64,000 nt of DNA from Streptomyces endophytica (GCF_026153355.1 NZ_CP110636.1:3906001-3970000); one strand, 5' to 3'. Positions 7,275 through 16,642 are shown, numbered from the stretch's first letter. A program made the numbers and translations. The notes: generated by a model from the letters alone, not told the origin.

Positions 7275-9071
7275 TCATCCCCGGTAGATCGCCTCGATCT
7301 CCTCCGCGAAGTCCTTGGCGACCACGTTCCGCTTCAGCTTCAGCGACGGCGTGACGTGGCCCGACTCCTCGGTGAACTGGGTGGGCAGGATGCGGAACTT
7401 GCGCACCGACTCGGCCTGCGAGACGGCCGCGTTGCCGTCGTCGACGGCCCGCTGGACCGCGGCGAGCAGCTCCGGGTCGGTGGCCAGCTCGGCCGGAGTG
7501 CTGCCGGCCGGGTGGCCGTGCTCCTCGGCCCAGCGCGGCAGGAACTCCTCGTCGAGGGTGACCAGCGCGCCGATGAACGGGCGGCCGTCGCCGACGACCA
7601 TGCACTCGGCGATCAGGGCGTGCGCCCGGATACGGTCCTCGATGACGGCCGGCGCGACGTTCTTGCCGCCCGCGGTGACCAGGATTTCCTTCTTGCGGCC
7701 GGTGATGGCCAGATAGCCGTCCTCGTCGAGGGTGCCGAGGTCGCCGGTGTGGAACCAGCCGTCGGACAGCGCCTCTTCGGTGGCCGTGGGGTTGTTCCAG
7801 TACTCGGTGAAGAGGTGCTCACCGTGCAGCAGGACCTCGCCGTCGTCGGCGATCCGGACCACCGAGCCGGGCAGCGGCTGGCCGACGGAGCCGATCTTCT
7901 GGCGGTCCCAGGGGTTGAACGCGGTGGCCGCGCACGACTCCGTCAGGCCGTAGCCCTCCAGGGCGGTGAAGCCGATGCCGCGGTAGAAGTGGCCCAGCCG
8001 GTCGCCGAGCGGCGCGCCGCCGGAGATCGCGTGGGTGGCCCGGCCGCCGAGGACGGCGCGCAGCTTGCCGTAGACCAGCCGGTCGAAGACCTTGTACTTG
8101 AGCTTCAGGCCGAGCGGCGGGCCGTCGGGGGTGTCCAGCGCCCGGCTGTACGCGATCGCGGTGTCCGCCGCCTTGTCGAAGATCTTGCCCTTGCCGTCGG
8201 CCTGCGCCTTGGCCCGCGCCGAGTTGTAGACCTTCTCGAAGACCCGGGGCACGCCCAGGACCAGCGTCGGCCGGAAGGACGCGAGGTCCTCGGTGAGGTT
8301 CTTGATGTCCGGGGCGTGGCCCAGCTTGATCGGGGCCATCACGGAGGCGACCTGCACCAGGCGCCCGAAGACGTGGGCGATGGGCAGGAAGAGCAGGACC
8401 GAGGAGTCACCGGTGCGGAAGAGCGGGCGCAGCCGCTCGACGACGTTGCCGCACTCGGCGAAGAAGCTGCGGTGGCTGAGCACACAGCCCTTGGGGCGGC
8501 CGGTGGTCCCGGAGGTGTAGACGATGGTGGCGGGCGCGTCCGCGTCGGCGAGGGCGCTGCGGGCGTCCACCTCGTCGTCGGTGAGCCCGGCGCCGGCGGC
8601 CCGCAGGCGGGCGATCGCGTCCCGCTCGATCTGCCAGATGTTCTCCAGGTCGGGCAGCCGGTCGCGGACCGATTCGACGGTCGCCTCGTGGCCGGGCGTC
8701 TCCACCAGACAGGCCACCGCACCCGAGTCGCCGAGGATCCACTGGATCTGCTCGGCGGAACTGGTCTCGTACACGGGCACGGTGATCGCGCCGGCGCTCC
8801 AGATGGCGAAGTCCAGCAGCGTCCACTCGTAACGGGTGCGCGACATCAGCCCCACCCGGTCACCGGGCTGGATGCCGGAAGCCATCAGGCCCTTGGCGGC
8901 GGCACGGACCTCGGCGAGGAAGGTGGTGGCGGTGACGTCCTGCCACACGCCGTTCACCTTGCGCCCCATGACGGCAACATCCGGGTGCTGCGCGGCATTT
9001 CGGCGGATGAGATCCGTCAGATTGCCGTCCGCGGGGACCTCGTACAGGGCCGGAAGGCTGAACTCGCGCAA
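7275..9071 (-). CDS. Long-chain fatty-acid-CoA ligase (AMP-forming), FadD15-like
   Basis: 598 aa, TTG start at 9071 with GAGGAG about ten bases upstream. It belongs to the ANL (adenylate-forming) superfamily: P-loop YTSGTTGRPKG at residues 185-195, an A5-like motif GYGLTESCA, an A7 motif containing TGDLG, and the A10 lysine region near LKLKRNVV. Fatty acid is activated with ATP and loaded on CoA in the cytoplasm, feeding lipid synthesis or beta-oxidation. The match in position to Rv2187/fadD15 and the adjacent PIM genes suggest a role in envelope lipid supply. The 282 bases upstream hold divergent promoters for this gene and the phosphoesterase gene. Confidence 0.9.
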   Translation of the reverse strand: MREFSLPALYEVPADGNLTDLIRRNAAQHPDVAVMGRKVNGVWQDVTATTFLAEVRAAAKGLMASGIQPGDRVGLMSRTRYEWTLLDFAIWSAGAITVPVYETSSAEQIQWILGDSGAVACLVETPGHEATVESVRDRLPDLENIWQIERDAIARLRAAGAGLTDDEVDARSALADADAPATIVYTSGTTGRPKGCVLSHRSFFAECGNVVERLRPLFRTGDSSVLLFLPIAHVFGRLVQVASVMAPIKLGHAPDIKNLTEDLASFRPTLVLGVPRVFEKVYNSARAKAQADGKGKIFDKAADTAIAYSRALDTPDGPPLGLKLKYKVFDRLVYGKLRAVLGGRATHAISGGAPLGDRLGHFYRGIGFTALEGYGLTESCAATAFNPWDRQKIGSVGQPLPGSVVRIADDGEVLLHGEHLFTEYWNNPTATEEALSDGWFHTGDLGTLDEDGYLAITGRKKEILVTAGGKNVAPAVIEDRIRAHALIAECMVVGDGRPFIGALVTLDEEFLPRWAEEHGHPAGSTPAELATDPELLAAVQRAVDDGNAAVSQAESVRKFRILPTQFTEESGHVTPSLKLKRNVVAKDFAEEIEAIYRG

Positions 9072-9353
9072 GACTGCTGCTCCTCAAAAGCGCCGGCGCC
9101 ACGACGCTGTGTGCACACCGGCGGCGGTCCATGATCATGCTGGGGGATTGGACTGCCCGGACGTTACCCACCGGTATTGCTTTTGGGATAGGGGTCGCGA
9201 CCAGATGTTTGATGCGTCACACGCTTGCGGACACGCCATGGGGACTGTTCCGCGCAGACTAGACCAGCGGGTCGGTGACCCGAAAGTAACCGCGGCCCGG
9301 TGAACCGGTGGGGGGCCCTGCCCCTCGCTCCGCGGGCGATCTAGGGTGACGCC

Positions 9354-10130
9354 ATGCGCGTGCATGTGGTCAGTGACGTACACGGCAACAGCCGGGACCT
9401 GACGGTGGCCGGGGACGGTGCCGATGCCCTGGTCTGCCTCGGCGACCTGGTGCTCTTCCTGGATTACGCCGACCATTCGCGCGGCATCTTCCCCGACCTC
9501 TTCGGTGTCGCGCACGCCGACGCCCTCGTCGAACTGCGCACCGCCCGCCGCTTCGAGGAGGCCCGCGAACTGGGCCGCCGGCTCTGGGCCGAACTCGACG
9601 CGTCGGGCCGCAGCCGCGAGGCGGTCATCGAGGGCGCGGTCCGCAAGCAGTACGCCGAACTCTTCGCGGCCTTCCCGACCCCCACGTACGCCACCTACGG
9701 CAACGTCGACATGCCGCGACTGTGGCCCGAATACGCCGGACCCGGCACCACCGTGCTTGACGGACAGCGGGTGGAGATCGGCGGCCGGGTCTTCGGCTTC
9801 GTCGGCGGCGGACTGACCACCCCCATGCGGACGCCGTTCGAGATCAGCGACGAGGAGTTCGCCGCCAAGATCGAGGCGGTGGGCGAGGTCGACGTGTTGT
9901 GCACCCACATCCCGCCGGACGTCCCCGAGCTCTGCTACGACACCGTCGCCCGCCGCTTCGAACGCGGCAGCGGCGCGCTCCTGGACGCCATCCGCACCAC
10001 CCGCCCCCGCTACTCCCTCTTCGGCCACGTCCACCAGCCGCTGGCCCGCCGGATGCGCATCGGCCGCACCGAATGCGTCAATGTCGGCCATTTCAATGCG
10101 ACCGGTACGCCCTACGTCCTGACCTGGTGA
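9354..10130 (+). CDS. Calcineurin-like metallophosphoesterase
   Basis: 258 aa, ATG start. The metal-binding motifs of the family appear in order: SDVHGN (residues 7-12), GDLV near residue 31, a GNVD segment near 120, CTHIPP near 180 and GHVHQP near 223. Members hydrolyse phosphoesters using a di-metal centre; the substrate of this subgroup is unknown. It is transcribed away from the ligase gene and followed by the SRPBCC/ArsA-like pair after about 130 bases. Confidence 0.85.
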   Translation: MRVHVVSDVHGNSRDLTVAGDGADALVCLGDLVLFLDYADHSRGIFPDLFGVAHADALVELRTARRFEEARELGRRLWAELDASGRSREAVIEGAVRKQYAELFAAFPTPTYATYGNVDMPRLWPEYAGPGTTVLDGQRVEIGGRVFGFVGGGLTTPMRTPFEISDEEFAAKIEAVGEVDVLCTHIPPDVPELCYDTVARRFERGSGALLDAIRTTRPRYSLFGHVHQPLARRMRIGRTECVNVGHFNATGTPYVLTW

Positions 10131-10260
10131 GCCCGGCGGTGGCCGGCTGCGTACGCTCCCGTTTCCCCGCGCGGTAGCCTTCAGCAGCAGAGACAGCACC
10201 TTGCGGACACCGCGTGAGCGTCGGCGGACCGGCATGAATCGGCATGGAGGAGTCACGGCG

Positions 10261-10761
10261 ATGGCCGAACACACCAGCTCTAGCATCACGATCGAGGCGG
10301 CGCCCGCCGAAGTGATGGGAGTGATCGCCGACTTTGACCGCTACCCGGAGTGGACCGGAGAGGTCAAGGAGGCGGAGGTGCTCGCCACGGACGACCAGGG
10401 CCGCGCGGTGGAGGTCCGCCTGCTGCTCGACGCCGGCGCGATCAAGGACGACCACACCCTCGCCTACACCTGGACCGGCGCCGACGAGGTCAGCTGGTCC
10501 CTGGTCAAGTCCCAGATGCTGCGCGCCCTGGACGGTTCCTACCGCCTCGCCGCGCTGCAGGGCGGTGCCGCCACCGAGGTCACGTACCAGCTCACCGTCG
10601 ACGTCAAGATCCCGATGCTCGGCATGATCAAGCGCAAGGCGGAGAAGGTCATCATCGAGCGCGCCCTGGAAGGGCTGAAGCGGCGCGTCGAGAGCCACCC
10701 CGACGCCGACCCGGCGGCCGCCGACGAGGCCGCGCCCGCCGACGAGGCCAAGAAGCTCTGA
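10261..10761 (+). CDS. SRPBCC-family (START/polyketide-cyclase-like) protein
   Basis: 166 aa. The ATG at 10261 has GGAGGAG at good spacing; upstream in-frame codons lack one. The START-like fold starts with SSITIEAAPAEVMGVIADFDRYPEW, the typical first strand and helices, and it ends in an acidic, Ala-rich tail. The family binds hydrophobic ligands in a deep cavity. The stop codon is two bases from the GTG of the ArsA-like gene, so the two are cotranscribed and probably act together, as Rv2185c and Rv2184c appear to. The ligand is not known. Confidence 0.85.
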   Translation: MAEHTSSSITIEAAPAEVMGVIADFDRYPEWTGEVKEAEVLATDDQGRAVEVRLLLDAGAIKDDHTLAYTWTGADEVSWSLVKSQMLRALDGSYRLAALQGGAATEVTYQLTVDVKIPMLGMIKRKAEKVIIERALEGLKRRVESHPDADPAAADEAAPADEAKKL

Positions 10762-10763
10762 GC

Positions 10764-11966
10764 GTGCGCACCGTCCTCGTCACCGGCCCCGGCGGCGCGG
10801 GCCGCACCACGCTCGCCGCCGCGACCGCCCTGGCCGGCGCCCGGCAAGGCGCCCGGGCCCTGCTGCTCACCACCGAGGGCGGCGCCTGCGAAACGGTGCT
10901 GGGCACCCCCCTCGGCGCCGAACGGCCCACCGCGATAGCGCCCGGCCTGCACGCCCGGCGCATCGACCCCGGCGACCGCTTCCGCCAGGAATTCCTCGCC
11001 TTCCAGGAGCGTGCCGGTGCCGCCCTCGACCTGCTGGGCGCCGCGCCCCTCGACGAGGACGAACTGACCGAACTCCCCGGCGCCGAGGACTTCGCCCTGC
11101 TCCAGGCACTGCGCGCCGAACACGCCTCGGACGACTGGGACCTGGTCGTCGTCGACATGCCCTCGGCGGCCGAAACGATCCGGCTGCTGGCGCTCCCCGC
11201 CCAGGTCCGGCGCTACCTCCGCCGGCTGCTGCCGCCCGAGCGCCAGGCCGCCCGCGCGCTGCGCCCGGTCCTCGCCCAGCTCGCCGGCGTCCCGATGCCG
11301 GCCCAGAAGCTGTACGACGCCGCCGGCCGCTGGGAGACCGAACTCGCCGCCGTCCAGCAGGTGATCGACGACCCCGGCACCTCCGTCCGCCTGGTCACCG
11401 AGGCCGGCCCGGTCGCCGCCGCCAACCTGCGCACCATCCGCGCCGGCCTGGCCCTGCACGGCCGCCGCACCGACGGCGTGGTCGTCAACCGGCTGCTGCC
11501 CACCGGCTCCGCCGACCCCTTCCTCGCCGCGCTCTCCGGCAGTCAGCAGACCGCCCTCAAGGCGCTCCGCGAGGAGTTCCCCGACGTCCCCGTCCACGAG
11601 GTGCCGCACCTCGGCCGCGACCCCCAGGGCGTCGCCGAGCTCGACGAGTTGATCGGCGGACCGGACCGCGGGATCGGCATCCCGGCCCCCGCCGCGGCGG
11701 ACCGCCGCGACCCCTGGACCGTCGAGGACCGGCTCGCCACCGACGGCATCCTGGTCTGGCGGGTGCCGCTGCCCGGTGCCGAGCGCCGGGGCCTCGGCCT
11801 GGTGCGGCGCGGCGACGAAATCGTGGTGACGGTCGGCCGCTTCCGGCGGATCCGCACCCTGCCCTCCGCGCTGCGCCGCTGCTCCGTCTCCGGTGCCGGC
11901 CTCCGCGACGGCGTGCTCGACATCCGCTTCACCCCGGATCCCGACCTGTGGCCCAAGAGCGACTGA
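10764..11966 (+). CDS. ArsA/GET3-like P-loop ATPase with altered Walker A
   Basis: 400 aa, GTG start two bases after the SRPBCC stop. The first strand and loop read VLVTGPGGAGRTT (loop at residues 8-16). ArsA/GET3/MinD proteins normally have GKGGVGKT; here both lysines are replaced (Pro9 and Arg14), so ATP hydrolysis is doubtful. Downstream, VVVDMPSAAETIRLLALP matches the Walker B and switch region (usually DTAPTGHTLRLL), and VVVNRLLP is the base-recognition strand. The C-terminus has a small beta domain like that of ArsA-type chaperone ATPases. Called ion-transporting ATPase in many genomes, but a transport role is not supported here. Confidence 0.8.
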   Translation: MRTVLVTGPGGAGRTTLAAATALAGARQGARALLLTTEGGACETVLGTPLGAERPTAIAPGLHARRIDPGDRFRQEFLAFQERAGAALDLLGAAPLDEDELTELPGAEDFALLQALRAEHASDDWDLVVVDMPSAAETIRLLALPAQVRRYLRRLLPPERQAARALRPVLAQLAGVPMPAQKLYDAAGRWETELAAVQQVIDDPGTSVRLVTEAGPVAAANLRTIRAGLALHGRRTDGVVVNRLLPTGSADPFLAALSGSQQTALKALREEFPDVPVHEVPHLGRDPQGVAELDELIGGPDRGIGIPAPAAADRRDPWTVEDRLATDGILVWRVPLPGAERRGLGLVRRGDEIVVTVGRFRRIRTLPSALRRCSVSGAGLRDGVLDIRFTPDPDLWPKSD

Positions 11967-12060
11967 ACGCGGTACCACCGTTCGGGTAACGTCGGGGGTG
12001 GGCCAGGAGCCCGTCCCGACTCGCCGTACCGCCCCGCCGCAGCAGTCCACGGAGTTCATC

Positions 12061-12537
12061 ATGAGCGATGCCACCGAGCGCCCAGCCGACCGCGCGGCCG
12101 GGCCCGACGCCGACGCCTGGGAGGCCGCCTGCGCCGAGGACCTCGCCGCGGAGAAGGCCCGCCGCCGGACCGAGTACGGCCCCCAGCCGGGCAGCGCCGC
12201 CGAGGAACTGCGCAAGCTCGCCGAGGCGGTCACCGGCAAGCTCGCCGGCATCCAGCTGCCCGGCGCGCTCGGCGGGATGGCCGCGCAGAGCGCCGTGAGC
12301 CAGCTCTTCAAGCAGGCCCGGGCCGCCGTCGAACCGGTCATCGAGCGCAACCCCGACGTCTTCGACCACCTCGCCGCGGCCGGCTCCGAAATCGTCGCCG
12401 CCTACCGCTCCGCCGTCGAGCGCAGCGAGCGCCGCTGGACCCGCGACGACCTCACCGACCGGCCCGGCACCGGCCGCGCCGACGACCCGCGGGACGACGA
12501 CGGTCCCACCGGCACCGAGCGAATCGATCTCGACTGA
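12061..12537 (+). CDS. DUF5304-type conserved actinobacterial protein
   Basis: 158 aa, ATG with GGAG six bases upstream. It is acidic and Ala-rich at the N-terminus (repeated Asp/Glu/Ala around DADAWEAACAEDL). A predicted amphipathic helical middle (AAEELRKLAEAVTGKLAGIQLPG) follows, and the tail is charged and disordered. There is no transmembrane segment and no catalytic motif. It sits between the ArsA-like ATPase and glucokinase, the place held by Rv2183c in the mycobacterial order. Function is unknown. Confidence 0.7.
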   Translation: MSDATERPADRAAGPDADAWEAACAEDLAAEKARRRTEYGPQPGSAAEELRKLAEAVTGKLAGIQLPGALGGMAAQSAVSQLFKQARAAVEPVIERNPDVFDHLAAAGSEIVAAYRSAVERSERRWTRDDLTDRPGTGRADDPRDDDGPTGTERIDLD

Positions 12538-12593
12538 CCCGGGCTCCGGTACGGTGGGTCCCGGCGGGGTTCGAGCGAAAAACTGAGGGACAC

Positions 12594-13534
12594 ATGGGAC
12601 TCACCATCGGCGTCGACATCGGCGGCACGAAGATCGCGGCCGGCGTGGTCGACGAAGAGGGTTCGATCCTTGAGACGTGCAAGGTACCGACCCCGCAGGC
12701 CACCGATGCCCTGACCGAGGCCATCGCGGACGCGGTCCGCACGGTAGGTGCCGGGCACCACATCGAGGCGGTGGGGATCGGGGCCGCGGGCTACGTCGAC
12801 GAGAAGCGCGCCACGGTCCTGTTCGCACCGAACATCGACTGGCGCCACGAACCGCTCAAGGACAAGGTCGAACAGCGCGTCGGCCTCCCCGTCGTCGTCG
12901 AGAACGACGCCAACGCCGCCGCCTGGGGCGAGTACCGCTTCGGTGCCGGCCAGGGCCACAGCGACGTCATCTGCATCACGCTCGGCACGGGCCTCGGCGG
13001 CGGCATCATCATCGGCAACAAGCTCCGCCGCGGCCGCTTCGGCGTCGCCGCGGAGTTCGGCCACATCCGGGTCGTGCCGGACGGCCTGCTGTGCGGCTGC
13101 GGCAGCCAGGGCTGCTGGGAGCAGTACGCCTCCGGCCGCGCCCTGCTGCGCTACGCCAAGCAGCGCGCCTTCGCCACCCCCGAGAACGCCACGGTGCTGC
13201 TCTCGCTCGGCGACGGCACCCCCGACGGCATCCAGGGCAAGCACATCAGCGCCGCCGCCCGTCAGGGCGACAAGGTCGCCATCGACTCGTTCCGGGAGCT
13301 GGCCCGCTGGGCCGGTGCCGGCCTCGCCGACCTGGCCTCGCTGTTCGACCCGTCGGCCTTCATCGTCGGCGGCGGGTCTCGGACGAGGGCGAACTGGTCC
13401 TCGAACCGATCCGCAAGTCGTTCCGCCGCTGGCTGGTCGGCAATCAGTACCGGCCGCACGCCCAGGTCCTCGCCGCCCAGCTCGGCGGCAAGGCCGGACT
13501 GGTCGGCGCGGCCGACCTGGCGCGCCAGGGCTGA
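12594..13534 (+). pseudogene. glkA: ROK-family glucokinase GlkA, frameshifted as sequenced
   Basis: ATG start with GAGGGA upstream. GlkA phosphorylates glucose with ATP and is the main mediator of carbon catabolite repression in Streptomyces. Visible motifs are the ATP-binding VDIGGTK (residues 7-13), the glucose-binding ENDAN and EFGHI segments, and the ROK zinc cysteines C167, C169 and C174. The frame is intact to VGGG at 13376. It then shifts: the remainder (VSDEGELVLEPIRKSF ... LARQG) lies in the next frame and stops at 13534. Restoring one G in the run at 13374-13376 would give 942 bases, 313 aa, the family length. Either a sequencing error or a true mutation losing about 52 residues. 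Confidence 0.85.
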
Positions 13535-13540
13535 CCCGCG

Positions 13541-14299
13541 GTGGTGGCCGAGCACCCCGGACTCCCGGCGTCCGGCACCGAGGAGGACGCCGTACGGGTC
13601 CGCGTGCTCAGCTACAACATCCGCTCGATGCGCGACGACCGGGCGGCGCTGGCCAGGGTCATCCGGGCCTGCGCCGCCGATCTCGTGCTGATCCAGGAGG
13701 CGCCGCGGTTCTTCCGCTGGCGCAAGGCCGCCGAGCGGCTGGCCCGCTCGGCCGGCCTGGTGTACGTCACCGGCGGCGGGACGACCGCGGGCCCGATGAT
13801 CCTCGCCACGCTCCGCGCCCACGTGGAGCGCACCGAGGACGTCCTGCTGCCCCGCACCCCCGGCCTGCACCAGCGCGGTCTCGCCACCGCCGTGGTGCGG
13901 ATCGGCGGGGCCCGGCTCGGCGTCGTCAGTACTCACCTCAGCCTCGCCGACCGGGAGCGGTACGAGCAGGCCGGGCTGCTGCTGGAGCGGCTGGCCGCCC
14001 TCGGGACGCGGCACGCGGTCGTCGGCGGGGATCTGAACGACCGGCCGGACGGCCGCAGCTTCCGGCGGCTGGCGGACCGGCTCACCGACGCCTGGGCGGC
14101 CGAGCCGTGGGGCGGGGAGTTCACCTCCACGCCCCACGAGCCGGTGCAGCGCATCGACGCCGTCCTCACCACGGACGGCGTCGAGGTGCTGGGCTGCGGG
14201 GTGCCGCACGGACTCCCCGGTGTACGCGAGGCCGATCTGCTGGCAGCCTCGGATCACCTGCCGGTGCTGGCCGCGCTGCGGGTGCCGGCCGGGGACTGA
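13541..14299 (+). CDS. Endonuclease/exonuclease/phosphatase (EEP) family protein
   Basis: 252 aa, GTG start six bases after the glkA stop, so probably in the same transcript. The EEP fold is marked by LSYNIRSMRDD, a catalytic Glu in LVLIQEAP, VSTHLSL, GGDLNDRP and the C-terminal ASDHLPVLA; these residues bind Mg and perform phosphodiester hydrolysis. There is no signal peptide, so it is likely cytoplasmic. The substrate could be nucleic acid or a small phosphodiester and cannot be told from sequence. It converges on the next gene with a one-base gap. Confidence 0.85.
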   Translation: MVAEHPGLPASGTEEDAVRVRVLSYNIRSMRDDRAALARVIRACAADLVLIQEAPRFFRWRKAAERLARSAGLVYVTGGGTTAGPMILATLRAHVERTEDVLLPRTPGLHQRGLATAVVRIGGARLGVVSTHLSLADRERYEQAGLLLERLAALGTRHAVVGGDLNDRPDGRSFRRLADRLTDAWAAEPWGGEFTSTPHEPVQRIDAVLTTDGVEVLGCGVPHGLPGVREADLLAASDHLPVLAALRVPAGD

Positions 14300-14300
14300 C

Positions 14301-14840
14301 TCAGACCACCGCGCCGCCGCCCGGCGGCCGGTCGTCGTCCTCGTCGTCGTTCTTCATCCGGGCCACGAGCGTGGCGAAGCCGCCGAGGAAGCCGCCGATG
14401 CCCAGGACCGTGCTCCACCACGTCACCGGCTGCTGGAAGATCACCAGGGCGATCAGCAGCAGCGGGCCGCCGAGCACCGCGATCCAGGCGAACTTGCTCG
14501 TGACGTCGGCCTTCGGCAGCGGCGGCGGCTCGGGCGGGGTGAAGTGGCCCTCGTCGGTCTCGTCGAAGTCGTCGTCGGACGGTTCGGCGGCGGCCCAGTC
14601 CCGCGGGCCGACGCCCGGTGCGTAGACCACGAAGCTGCCCGGGCGGTCGGTGCCGGCCTTCCCCGGGTCCCCGGGCCCGCCCTTGTGGTCCTTGGCCCCG
14701 CCGCCCTCGTCGGTCCCCTTGGCGGGCGCGTCGTCGTCCGCCGGGATCGACGGCTGCTCGCCGTAGCCCGCGACGATCTCCGCCCAGGCGGCTTCCTCGT
14801 CCAGCGGGTCCCGGGGGTCGCGGGGGCTACGCTCCGCCAC
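14301..14840 (-). CDS. Small membrane protein with acidic disordered N-terminus
   Basis: 179 aa, ATG at 14840 overlapping the 3' end of the alpha/beta hydrolase gene by 14 bases. The N-terminal half is hydrophilic and acidic with a conserved-looking EAAWAEIVAGYGEQP segment. Two hydrophobic stretches follow (FAWIAVLGGPLLLIALVIF and WWSTVLGIGGFLGGFATLV), giving a hairpin in the membrane with a short charged C-terminus. No catalytic motif is visible. Overlap with the hydrolase implies translational coupling. Function unknown. Confidence 0.7.
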   Translation of the reverse strand: MAERSPRDPRDPLDEEAAWAEIVAGYGEQPSIPADDDAPAKGTDEGGGAKDHKGGPGDPGKAGTDRPGSFVVYAPGVGPRDWAAAEPSDDDFDETDEGHFTPPEPPPLPKADVTSKFAWIAVLGGPLLLIALVIFQQPVTWWSTVLGIGGFLGGFATLVARMKNDDEDDDRPPGGGAVV

Positions 14841-15632
14841 TGGCCGCCGTCCCCTCCGGGGCCGCGTCCACGGCGTCCGCCCCCGCCTGCGGGGCCAGCC
14901 GGGAGATGAAGGCGAAGGTGTCCTCGAAGATCTTCTCCGCGTCGTGGTCGAGCGGGGCGACGTGGTAGCTGCGCTCCAGCAGGGTCTGCCGGACGTCCGT
15001 CGAGGAGACCCGGGCGAGGATCCGCTCGGAGTCCACCGGCGGGACGATGTGGTCCTGCGGACTGGTCATCACCAGCAACGGCTGGGTGACGGCCGGGAGT
15101 TCGGAGTCCACCTGCTGGAAGAACCGGCGCAGGGAGTACGCGGCGTGCAGCGGCACCCGGGCGTAGGCCAGCTCCTCGGCGCCGGGCTTGGCGATGTCGT
15201 TGGACACGCCCTTGGTCGTGCGGACCAGATGGCGCAGCACCGGAAGCAGCGGCGCCGCGGCATCATGGACCTTGTTGGCCGGGTTGACCACGACCACCCC
15301 GCTGACCGCGGCGCCGTGTTTGGCGGCCAGCCGGAGCGCCAGCGCGCCGCCCATCGACAGGCCGCAGACGAAGACCTGGGAGCAGCGCTCGGTCAGCGCC
15401 CGCAGTTCGCGGTCGACCTCGGCGTACCAGTCCTGCCAGGTCGTGATCTGCAGGTCCTGCCAGCGGGTGCCGTGACCGGGCAGCAGTGGAAGGGAGACGG
15501 TCAGCCCCCGGTCGGCCAGATGTTCGGCCCAGGGGCGCAGGGACTGGGGGAGCCGGTGAAGCCGTGGCACACAAGGACGCCGACCTCTCCGCCGTCACGG
15601 CGGAACGGCTCGGCTCCGGGAAGGAGCGGCAC
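14827..15632 (-). pseudogene. Alpha/beta hydrolase (carboxylesterase-like), frameshifted as sequenced
   Basis: The body of the protein from 15550 down to 14827 is an alpha/beta hydrolase: nucleophile elbow CGLSMGG, acid in SPQDHIVPP and catalytic His in RSYHVAPLDHD. The expected N-terminus (VPLLPGAEPF ... VCHGFTGSP, containing the oxyanion HGF motif) is in another frame, beginning at a GTG at 15632 behind a GGAG. It would run straight into the body if one more C were present in the run read as GGGGG at 15546-15550 of the plus strand. With that base the gene is 807 bases, 268 aa. An internal ATG-started remnant would lack the oxyanion loop. The family hydrolyses short-chain esters or monoglycerides. 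Confidence 0.8.
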
Positions 15633-15892
15633 CGGGGGACTCCGTTCGATGAGGGGACCTGGCGAGTTACCTCAGGGTACGCAAAGTGACGGCGGGCGGA
15701 TAGGTCCGACGGCGCGTGCGGCCCGGCCGGTCCGCCGGTAGTCCCTCATCTCCGTCCGACGGCGCCCGCGGGCCCCACAGGCGTCCCGCAAGCGGGCGTG
15801 CACCAGCTGCCGGAGCCCTTGAACGCCCGGCCGGGACGAGCGTGCCACCCGGGCAGGTTAAGGTCTTTGCGTCACACACAGGAGGCAGTCGG

Positions 15893-16642
15893 TTGATCTA
15901 CGGCGCAATGAAGTTTTCCCTCGGCGGGTCGCTGAAGCTTGCCTTCAGGCCCTGGGTGGAAGGCATCGAGAACGTTCCCGCCGAGGGTCCGGCGATCCTC
16001 GCGAGCAACCACCTGTCCTTCTCGGACTCGTTCTTCCTGCCCGCGGTGCTCGACCGCAAGGTCACCTTCATCGCGAAGTCGGAGTACTTCACCTCCCCGG
16101 GCGTCAAGGGCAAGCTGACCGCCGCGTTCTTCAAGGGCGTGGGCCAGCTGCCGGTGGACCGCTCGGGCGCCCGCGGCGCGGGCGAGGCGGCGATCAAGAG
16201 CGGCATAGAGGTCCTCAAGCGCGGTGAGCTGTTCGGCATCTACCCGGAGGGCACCCGCTCCCCGGACGGCCGGCTCTACCGCGGCAAGCCGGGCGGTCTG
16301 GCCCGGGTGGCGCTGGCCACCGGCGCGCCGGTCATCCCCGTGGCGATGATCGACACCGAGAAGGTGCAGCCTCCGGGCAAGGTCGTGCCGAAGATGATCC
16401 GGCCGGGGATCCGCATCGGCAAGCCGCTGGACTTCACCCGCTACCAGGGCATGGAGGGCGACCGCTTCATCCTGCGGTCGGTCACCGACCAGGTCATGTA
16501 CGAGATCATGAAGCTCTCCGGCCAGGAGTACGTGGACATCTACGCGACCGCCGCCAAGCGGCAGATCGCGGACGCGGCGAAGGCCGCGGAGGCGAAGAAG
16601 AAGGCCGAGGCGGAGCAGGCCAAGAAGGCCGCCGCCGAATAG
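15893..16642 (+). CDS. plsC: 1-acyl-sn-glycerol-3-phosphate acyltransferase
   Basis: 249 aa, TTG start at 15893 chosen because GGAGG lies at correct spacing; the next ATG (15908) would lack one. The acyltransferase signatures are present: NHLSFSD with His40 and Asp45 (the HX4D catalytic pair), IYPEGTRSPDG (phosphate-binding EGTR) and VIPVAMID. The enzyme acylates lysophosphatidic acid to phosphatidic acid at the membrane. The last 35 residues are Lys/Ala/Glu-rich. The position corresponds to Rv2182c. The symbol plsC is by family. Confidence 0.85.
   Translation: MIYGAMKFSLGGSLKLAFRPWVEGIENVPAEGPAILASNHLSFSDSFFLPAVLDRKVTFIAKSEYFTSPGVKGKLTAAFFKGVGQLPVDRSGARGAGEAAIKSGIEVLKRGELFGIYPEGTRSPDGRLYRGKPGGLARVALATGAPVIPVAMIDTEKVQPPGKVVPKMIRPGIRIGKPLDFTRYQGMEGDRFILRSVTDQVMYEIMKLSGQEYVDIYATAAKRQIADAAKAAEAKKKAEAEQAKKAAAE

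Noticed and set aside
9256..9271. DasR-like half site (ACTAGACCAG) between the fadD and phosphoesterase genes
   Set aside because: Only one half of the palindrome matches; too weak to claim.
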